This document shows, piece after piece, positions 56,518 through 64,000 of a stretch of DNA of 64,000 bases. The stretch is from Mesorhizobium sangaii (GTDB lineage Bacteria; Pseudomonadota; Alphaproteobacteria; Rhizobiales; Rhizobiaceae). The DNA is taken from positions 124,001 to 188,000 of the forward strand of contig NZ_JACHEF010000002.1 in NCBI RefSeq assembly GCF_014207355.1. The letters run 5' to 3'. How positions within the stretch are numbered: the first letter of the stretch is position 1; each line of letters starts with the position of its first letter. The notes beneath the pieces are model-generated. The model was not told the DNA's origin and did not search any database. It was given only the letters and a program-made list of their open reading frames with translations. The translations under genes were made by a program, and so were the position numbers.

Positions 56518-57294
56518 TCATTCACCGGCAGCGCCCTTGACCGAACTGGCGTAGAAGACCTGCCTTGCGTGCAGCCGCTCGCGGTAGCGCTGCTGGCTGG
56601 CGCTGAGGTGGGCGCGCATCGCCTCGCGCGCGGCTTCGGCATCGCCTGATGTGATCGCGTTGAGGATCACCAGATGCTCGCGCTGCAGCCCGCGCTGATA
56701 TGTGTCGGATTGCACCAGCTCGGTCGACCAGGGCGAGGTCACGTCGCACGGAATGGCGCGCCGGCCGAGCACGTCGAGCATCTCGACATAGAAGGGATTG
56801 TTGGTGGCGCTGGCGATGGCGCGGTGGAAGGCGAGGTCGGCCGGACCGGTCGGCTCGCTGGCAAGCAGCAGCCGTTCGAACTCGAAGAAGGCTTCCTGGA
56901 TCGCCGCCTCTTGCGCGGCATTGCAGCGGATGGCGGCGAGCCCGGCCGATTCGATCTCGATCGCCAGGCGCACTTCGAGCACGTTGAGCGCGATCGAATC
57001 CTTGCTGCCCATGTCGGCGGCCAGCGCGCCGAACATCGTCGAGATGTGCTCGGTGACGAAGACGCCGGCGCCCTGGCGCGCCTCGACCAGCCCGTCGGCG
57101 GCAAGCTTGGCCAGAGCCTCGCGGATGACAGTGCGGCTGACGCCGAAGGTCTCGGTCAGCTGGCCTTCGGTCGGCAGTTTGTGGCCGGGCAGGATCTCGC
57201 CCGCCTGCAGCTGCTTGCGGATCGCCGCGACGACGGTCTCCGACAGCTTTGGTTTTCTCTCGACCCTGAGGTCGGTTGCGGTATCCGATGCCAT
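56518..57294 (-). CDS. GntR-family (FadR subfamily) regulator of uronate genes
   Basis: 258 residues: winged helix (LPTEGQLTETFGVSRTVIRE, then EARQGAGVFV) and FCD effector domain (LEVRLAIEIESAGLAAIRCN; LAFHRAIASATNNPFYVEML). ATG 57294 has AGGGGG upstream. It is co-directional with kduI and sits in the middle of the uronate cluster, so it probably represses kduID, uxaC and uxuB in the absence of a uronate. It resembles ExuR/UxuR-type and KdgR-type FadR relatives by position. Confidence 0.88.
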   Translation of the reverse strand: MASDTATDLRVERKPKLSETVVAAIRKQLQAGEILPGHKLPTEGQLTETFGVSRTVIREALAKLAADGLVEARQGAGVFVTEHISTMFGALAADMGSKDSIALNVLEVRLAIEIESAGLAAIRCNAAQEAAIQEAFFEFERLLLASEPTGPADLAFHRAIASATNNPFYVEMLDVLGRRAIPCDVTSPWSTELVQSDTYQRGLQREHLVILNAITSGDAEAAREAMRAHLSASQQRYRERLHARQVFYASSVKGAAGE

Positions 57295-57302
57295 GTCGCC
57301 CC

Positions 57303-57380
57303 CTATTTGAACACGCTCGGCAACCAGAGCGAGATGGCCGGAATATAGGTCACACAAGCCCGAGAACCACGAGCTCGCGC
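57303..57380 (-). pseudogene. Remnant of a TRAP transporter large permease (DctM) C-terminus
   Basis: Just upstream of the GntR gene, on its strand, the frame ends TYIPAISLWLPSVFK-stop, the typical end of DctM. A neighbouring frame supplies the preceding hydrophobic residues (ELVVLGLV), so the join needs a 2-nt shift. Nothing else of the permease is present; the gene was probably lost by deletion. Confidence 0.55.
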
Positions 57381-57408
57381 TAGATCGAGCGCATCGCTTC
57401 TCCCCGGT

Positions 57409-58815
57409 TCAGAGCCGGTACGCCTTCTTCGCAAGCGTGTAGGCAAGGTCCCGCGCCAGCTCGTGCGCCTCCTCCTCGCGCAGCCGGTGCTCGGCGACGA
57501 GACGCGCCAGGAACGCGCAGTCGACCCGCCGCGCCACATCGTGGCGCGCCGGTATGGATGGAAAGGCGCGGGTGTCGTCGTTGAAGCCGACGGTGTTGTA
57601 GAAACCGGCCGTTTCGGTGGTCATCTCGCGGAAGCGACGCATGCCCTCCGGGCTGTCGTGGAACCACCAGGCCGGCCCGAGCTTCAGCGCCGGATAGGTG
57701 CCGGCGAGCGGGGCCAGCTCGCGCGCATAGCTGGACTCGTCGAGCGTGAAGAGGATGATTGTCAGGTCCCGTTCCAGGCCGACGCAATCGAGCATGGGCT
57801 TGAGCGCCGTCACATAGTCGGTTCGGGTCGGGATATCGAAACCCTTGTCGCGGCCGAACTTCTGGAAAATCGACGGCGAATGGTTGCGCCAGGAACCGGG
57901 ATGGATTTGCAGGACAAGCCCGTCATCCCGGCTCATCTTGGCCATTTCGGTCAGCATCTGGGCGCGGAACAGCCGCTTTTCGCGCTCGTCGTCCGAACCG
58001 TGACGCACACGATTGAACAGTTCCTCGGCCGCCGCATCGGAGAGATTGGCGGTCTCGGCCGTCGGATGGCCGTGATCGGACGAGGTCGCGCCATGGCTTT
58101 TGAAGAAAGCACGCCGCTGGCGGTGCGCGTCGAGATAGCCGGCCCAGCTGCCGGTGTCGCAGCCGGTGATCTCGCCGAGCTTGTCGAGATTGGCCGAGAA
58201 CCCCTCGAAGTCGGGATCGACGACGGCGTCCGGCCGATAGGCTGTGATGACCTTGCCCTCCCAGCCGCTGTCGCGGATCATCTGGTGCCATTTGAGATCG
58301 TCGAGCGCGCCTTCCGTTGTCGCGATGACCTCGATGTTGAAGCGCTCGAACAGCGCGCGCGGGCGGAAATTCTCCCATTGCAGCACCGTCGCGATGGTGT
58401 CGTAGTGACGGTCGGCGGTCGCCGCGTTCAGCGGTTCGTCGATGCCAAACAGATGCGCCAGCACATGGTCGAACCACAGCCGGGTCGGCGTGCCGCGGAA
58501 GAGGAAATAGTTCTCGGCAAAGCGCCGCCAGATCGCCCTGCCGTCGGTCTCCACCGGTGCACCGTCCAAGGTCGCCACGCCGAGATCCTCGAGGCGAACG
58601 CCCTGGCTGAACAGCATCCGGAAAATGTAGTGGTCGGGCACGATGAGCAATTGCGCCGGATCCGGGAATGGCTCGTTCAGCGCATACCAGCGCGGATCGG
58701 TGTGACCATGCGGGCTGACGATGGGCAGGTCCTTGATGCCGGCGTAGAGATCGCGGGCGATCGAGCGCGAATGCGCGTCGGCGGGAAACAGGAAATCCGC
58801 GTTGGTCAGTGCCAC
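57409..58815 (-). CDS. uxaC: Glucuronate/galacturonate isomerase (UxaC)
   Basis: 468 residues, normal for UxaC. It converts D-glucuronate or D-galacturonate to fructuronate or tagaturonate. Diagnostic segments: LPIVSPHGHTDPRWYALNEP (metal His pair), NYFLFRGTPTRLWFDHVL, LQIHPGSWRNHSP and FYNTVGFNDDTRAFPSIPAR. The start is GTG 58815 with GGGAGG 6 nt upstream. It is divergent from uxuB, sharing a 148-bp control region. Confidence 0.96.
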   Translation of the reverse strand: MALTNADFLFPADAHSRSIARDLYAGIKDLPIVSPHGHTDPRWYALNEPFPDPAQLLIVPDHYIFRMLFSQGVRLEDLGVATLDGAPVETDGRAIWRRFAENYFLFRGTPTRLWFDHVLAHLFGIDEPLNAATADRHYDTIATVLQWENFRPRALFERFNIEVIATTEGALDDLKWHQMIRDSGWEGKVITAYRPDAVVDPDFEGFSANLDKLGEITGCDTGSWAGYLDAHRQRRAFFKSHGATSSDHGHPTAETANLSDAAAEELFNRVRHGSDDEREKRLFRAQMLTEMAKMSRDDGLVLQIHPGSWRNHSPSIFQKFGRDKGFDIPTRTDYVTALKPMLDCVGLERDLTIILFTLDESSYARELAPLAGTYPALKLGPAWWFHDSPEGMRRFREMTTETAGFYNTVGFNDDTRAFPSIPARHDVARRVDCAFLARLVAEHRLREEEAHELARDLAYTLAKKAYRL

Positions 58816-58866
58816 GACGATCCTCCCAGGGCCGCTATCGGTAGGGGCGACAAGAAATAATGTCAA

Positions 58867-58891
58867 CATACAAAAAATGGATTGTTGTATG
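58867..58891. promoter_or_regulatory. Inverted repeat in the uxaC/uxuB shared promoter region
   Basis: CATACAA (58867-58873) and TTGTATG (58885-58891) form a perfect inverted repeat with an 11-bp spacer in an AT-rich stretch. This is a plausible operator for the FadR-type regulator of the cluster. Confidence 0.5.
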
Positions 58892-58963
58892 ATGACTTTT
58901 CAACCATTGCATGGCAAGAAATCGGATGTTACGCCGCTTGCCAACCGTCCCCGAGGCGATTTC

Positions 58964-60493
58964 ATGCCGTCCGACCAGACCAACCGCGCCACGCCGACCA
59001 GACGCCTTTCTGCGATGACGGCACATACTTTGCCGGCTTCAATCGCGACACCTTCGTATGATCGCAGCCGCGTCGTCCCTGGCATCGCGCACCTCGGCGT
59101 CGGCGCCTTCCATCGCGCCCATCAGGCCGCCTATGTCGACGACTGCCTGACGGCTGGCGAGACCGGCTGGGGTATCGTCGGGGTCTCGCTGCGCAGCGCC
59201 GACACACGCGATGCGCTCTCGCCGCAGGACGGGCTCTACACGCTGGCGATCAGGAGCAGCGGCGAGGAGAAGCTTCGCGTCATCGGCTCCATCGCCTCGA
59301 TGCTGGTGGCGCCGGAGGACCCGGGCGCGGTGGTGGCCGCGCTCACCGATCCGCGCACCCGCATCGTGACACTGACGATCACTGAGAAGGCCTATCTCAG
59401 GGCCGCCGCCGGCGGGCTGGACACCGCTCATCCCGATATCGTCCACGATCTGGCAAATCCGCAAATGCCGAAGACAGCGCATGGTTTCCTGACCGAGGCG
59501 CTTGCGCGGCGACGCGCCGCCGGCACACCGCCCTTCACCGTGCTGTGCTGCGACAACCTGCCGGCCAATGGTGCGACGCTGCACCGGCTGCTGGTCGAAT
59601 TCGCCCAATTGCGCGATGCCAGGCTCGCAGCAAACGCCGATAACGACCTGGCCAGCCACATCGCCGACCAGGTCGCGTTTCCCTCCAGCATGGTCGACCG
59701 CATCGTGCCGGCTACCACCGATGCCGACCGGGCGCGGATTGCGGTTGAACTCGGCGTCGAGGACGCCTGGCCGGTCATGACAGAGCCGTTCTGCCAATGG
59801 GTGATCGAGGACAATTTTCCGGAAGGCCGGCCAGCCTGGGAAAAATTCGGCGTCACCATGGTCAGCGATGTCGGCCCCTTCGAGGACATGAAGCTCAGGC
59901 TGCTCAACGGCGCGCATTCGGGCATCGCCTATCTCGGCCTGCTCAGCGGTCACGCCACCGTCGATCGCGCCTTCGCCGATCCGGCAATCCGGCAGTTCGT
60001 CGATGCATTGTGGGCCGAAGCCAGTTCGACGCTGCCGGAGGATGCTGGACTGGATACGGCCGCCTATACGGCCGAACTCACCGAGCGTTTTTCGAACACG
60101 GCTCTTGCCCACCGCACGGCTCAGATCGCCAATGACGGCAGCCAGAAACTGCCGCAGCGCATCGTCGCATCGGCCTTGGAGTGCATGGAAGCCGGCACCG
60201 AATTGGTCCATCTCACGCTGGTGGTCGCCGCCTGGATCGCCGCCTGCGCAGCACGGGGAAAGACCTTGCCGGAGGGCCATTTCACCGATCCGCTCGATGC
60301 GGCGCTGACGGCGCTTTTGAGCCAGCAGCTACCGGCGAATGAGACCGTGACGGCGGTGTTCGACCTCGCCGGCTTCGCCAGCGACCACGCCGAGCGCCAG
60401 ACGCTGATTGAACTCGTGGCCGTCCATCTCGTCCACCTGCGACGGGATGGTCCGACACTGGCTTTCGCCGCGTTGGGCATAGGAAGTGAATAG
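58964..60493 (+). CDS. uxuB: Fructuronate reductase / mannitol dehydrogenase family (UxuB-like)
   Basis: 509 residues of the long-chain mannitol dehydrogenase family: VPGIAHLGVGAFHRAHQAAY (cofactor site), LTITEKAYL, FCQWVIEDNFPEGRPAWEKF and EDMKLRLLNGAHSGIAYLGL (catalytic Lys and following Asn/His). Next to uxaC it should reduce D-fructuronate to D-mannonate (UxuB). ATG 58964 has GAGG 7 nt upstream; longer in-frame readings cross the promoter region. Mannonate dehydratase (uxuA) is not in this window. Tagaturonate reductase activity is possible but less likely. Confidence 0.9.
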   Translation: MPSDQTNRATPTRRLSAMTAHTLPASIATPSYDRSRVVPGIAHLGVGAFHRAHQAAYVDDCLTAGETGWGIVGVSLRSADTRDALSPQDGLYTLAIRSSGEEKLRVIGSIASMLVAPEDPGAVVAALTDPRTRIVTLTITEKAYLRAAAGGLDTAHPDIVHDLANPQMPKTAHGFLTEALARRRAAGTPPFTVLCCDNLPANGATLHRLLVEFAQLRDARLAANADNDLASHIADQVAFPSSMVDRIVPATTDADRARIAVELGVEDAWPVMTEPFCQWVIEDNFPEGRPAWEKFGVTMVSDVGPFEDMKLRLLNGAHSGIAYLGLLSGHATVDRAFADPAIRQFVDALWAEASSTLPEDAGLDTAAYTAELTERFSNTALAHRTAQIANDGSQKLPQRIVASALECMEAGTELVHLTLVVAAWIAACAARGKTLPEGHFTDPLDAALTALLSQQLPANETVTAVFDLAGFASDHAERQTLIELVAVHLVHLRRDGPTLAFAALGIGSE

Positions 60494-60732
60494 TCGAGTC
60501 GGGACTCGATACGGCTTAGATCGCGGCGCGAAGGGCACGACGAGTGCCACCCACACGATCATCAAAGCGATACGTGAGAGATTGGCCAGCCAAGCCAGAT
60601 CTATGCCCGATAACACCGGAAATCCGATGTAGTGCCGTCGACCACCTGGATCGTGAGGCTGTTTCTCGCCCAGCTGTTTCTTCCGTCATCGGCCACCCCC
60701 CATGCCCAAGGCAGCCGGACTGTCCGCCAAAC

Positions 60733-60759
60733 AAAAAAGCGAGGCAAGGCCCCGCTTTT
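60733..60759 (-). terminator. Terminator of the atp operon
   Basis: On the minus strand GCGGGGC-CTT-GCCTCGC (one G-U pair in RNA) is followed by TTTTTT, about 25 bp after the atpC stop. Confidence 0.85.
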
Positions 60760-60782
60760 CACTTAGTCATCCGGAGCGACTT

Positions 60783-61190
60783 TTACGCCGGCAGGATGGC
60801 GCCTTCCAGCGTCGTGAGCTGGCTAAGGAACTGCTCCGCCTTGCTGCGGGCCTCGTCGTCCTTGGCGTCGGCGGCGTCTTCCTTGGCTTCTTGGATGCGG
60901 CGCGCGAGATCGGCGCGGTCGACATCCTTCACCGCCACAGCCGATTCCGCCAGCAGCGTGCAGCCGGCCGGAACGATGTCGGCGAAGCCGCCGAACACCA
61001 CATAGCGCTCTTCCCCACCCGACGCGGTCTTAACAGTGACAACGCCCGGCTTGATCGTGGTCATGACCGGGGCGTGATGCGCCATCACGGTCATCTCGCC
61101 TTCGGCGCCCGGAATGACGACGGATTCGACCTGCTCGGAAACCAGCAGGCGCTCCGGAGAAACCAGTTCGAACTTGAAAGCTTCAGCCAT
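60783..61190 (-). CDS. atpC: ATP synthase epsilon subunit
   Basis: 135 residues. N-terminal beta-sandwich (FKFELVSPERLLVSEQVESV; GAEGEMTVMAHHAPVMTTIK) and C-terminal helical hairpin (DRADLARRIQEAKEDAADAK). It couples the rotor to the catalytic head and restrains ATP hydrolysis. ATG 61190 is preferred to an in-frame TTG two codons earlier. It follows atpD on the same strand, separated by a repetitive stretch. Confidence 0.96.
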   Translation of the reverse strand: MAEAFKFELVSPERLLVSEQVESVVIPGAEGEMTVMAHHAPVMTTIKPGVVTVKTASGGEERYVVFGGFADIVPAGCTLLAESAVAVKDVDRADLARRIQEAKEDAADAKDDEARSKAEQFLSQLTTLEGAILPA

Positions 61191-61197
61191 GATCAAT

Positions 61198-61287
61198 CTA
61201 GCGAATAGGGAATGGTGAGTAGCGAGTAGAAAAACCCACCCGGCTCACATTGCCCCTATTCGCTACTCCCTATTCGCTATTCGCTTC
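61198..61287. repeat. GCGAATAGGGA-type repeat between atpD and atpC
   Basis: Short units GCGAATAGGGA, GTAGCGAGTAG and their inverted forms CTATTCGCTACTCCCTATTCGC fill most of the 97-bp gap, giving an imperfect hairpin with a CA-rich centre. Confidence 0.75.
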
Positions 61288-63838
<2,551 letters not shown>

Positions 63839-63884
63839 GCTTCAAACCTGATCCCGTCTTGTCTCATCCGGACTGGCGCTTCGC

Positions 63885-64000
63885 TCAGGCGAAGGTCTTG
63901 GCGAAAGCGTCGATCTCGGCCTTCAGCTTGGCGCGCAGATCGTCCGACAGCGCCTTTTCCTTGCGGATGGCCTCGAGAATGTCCTTGCCCGCCGCACGCA
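63885..64000 (-). CDS. atpA: ATP synthase alpha subunit, C-terminal end only
   Basis: The last 37 codons of atpA and its TGA stop (63885-63887). The residues [20 protein letters not shown] and [13 protein letters not shown] match the alpha-subunit C-terminus; the rest lies beyond the window edge. It is 46 bp upstream of atpG on the same strand. Confidence 0.93.
   Translation of the reverse strand, partial: RAAGKDILEAIRKEKALSDDLRAKLKAEIDAFAKTFA

Noticed and set aside
57463..58860. 465-codon plus-strand open frame opposite uxaC
   Set aside because: Shadow of uxaC, and it runs into the divergent promoter region; the minus-strand product is a complete UxaC.

Overview
The window looks like a piece of the main chromosome of an alphaproteobacterium of the order Hyphomicrobiales, most probably Mesorhizobium or a close relative. 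The reasons are: high GC; the gene orders atpA-atpG-atpD-atpC and rplU-rpmA / obg-proB-proA-nadD-rsfS-rlmH-envC-ctpA; an L21 protein with an Ala/Lys tail and helix-hairpin-helix domain; and many short palindromic intergenic elements of rhizobial type. This is inferred from sequence features; no database search was made.

Layout. 1-3048: 5' part of pyruvate carboxylase (pyc). 3289-9879: branched-chain amino-acid ABC transporter (livH-livM-livG-livF, a small membrane protein, livJ), with a LivG that carries an unusual DNA-binding-type tail. 10324-15884: a stand-alone ectoine-synthase-like gene with a LysR regulator, then a trans-4-hydroxy-L-proline catabolic set (epimerase, D-hydroxyproline dehydrogenase, pyrroline-hydroxycarboxylate deaminase) and its GntR regulator with palindromic operators. 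15894-22722: a small secreted protein, an HxlR/SnoaL-like pair, mmsA with a divergent LysR gene, and a translationally coupled pair of lipoproteins resembling phospholipase A2 and phospholipase D. 22808-26582: dadA and alr, separated by two Rnk/GreA-C-like genes. 26749-39303: a mostly housekeeping block on the minus strand (rppH, yibQ-like, ctpA, envC, rlmH, rsfS, nadD, proA, proB, obg), interrupted by an mscS gene and an MFS gene. 39437-42223: EEP-family enzyme, GNAT acetyltransferase, rpmA, rplU.

42627-50447 is accessory in character. It begins at a tRNA-Ser(CGA), has visibly lower GC in places, and holds small unrecognised genes with overlapping stop/start codons, a pentapeptide-repeat protein, an SMP-30 protein, single-span micro-proteins, a cyclase-TolB-TPR protein and a frameshifted VirK/DUF535 gene. 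50655-54346: recQ and an aldehyde dehydrogenase. 54534-60493: a uronate-degradation cluster (KdgF-like cupin, kduD, kduI, GntR regulator, a remnant of a TRAP permease gene, uxaC and divergent uxuB). 60733-64000: atpC, atpD, atpG and the 3' end of atpA.

Three themes recur. Ala/Lys/Pro-rich extensions, two of them with helix-hairpin-helix domains, are attached to unrelated proteins (LivG, L21, AtpD). In-frame minisatellites lie in coding ends (livG, proB, the hxlR gene). Several intergenic repeat families are present, one of which has two copies whose paired stems change together.
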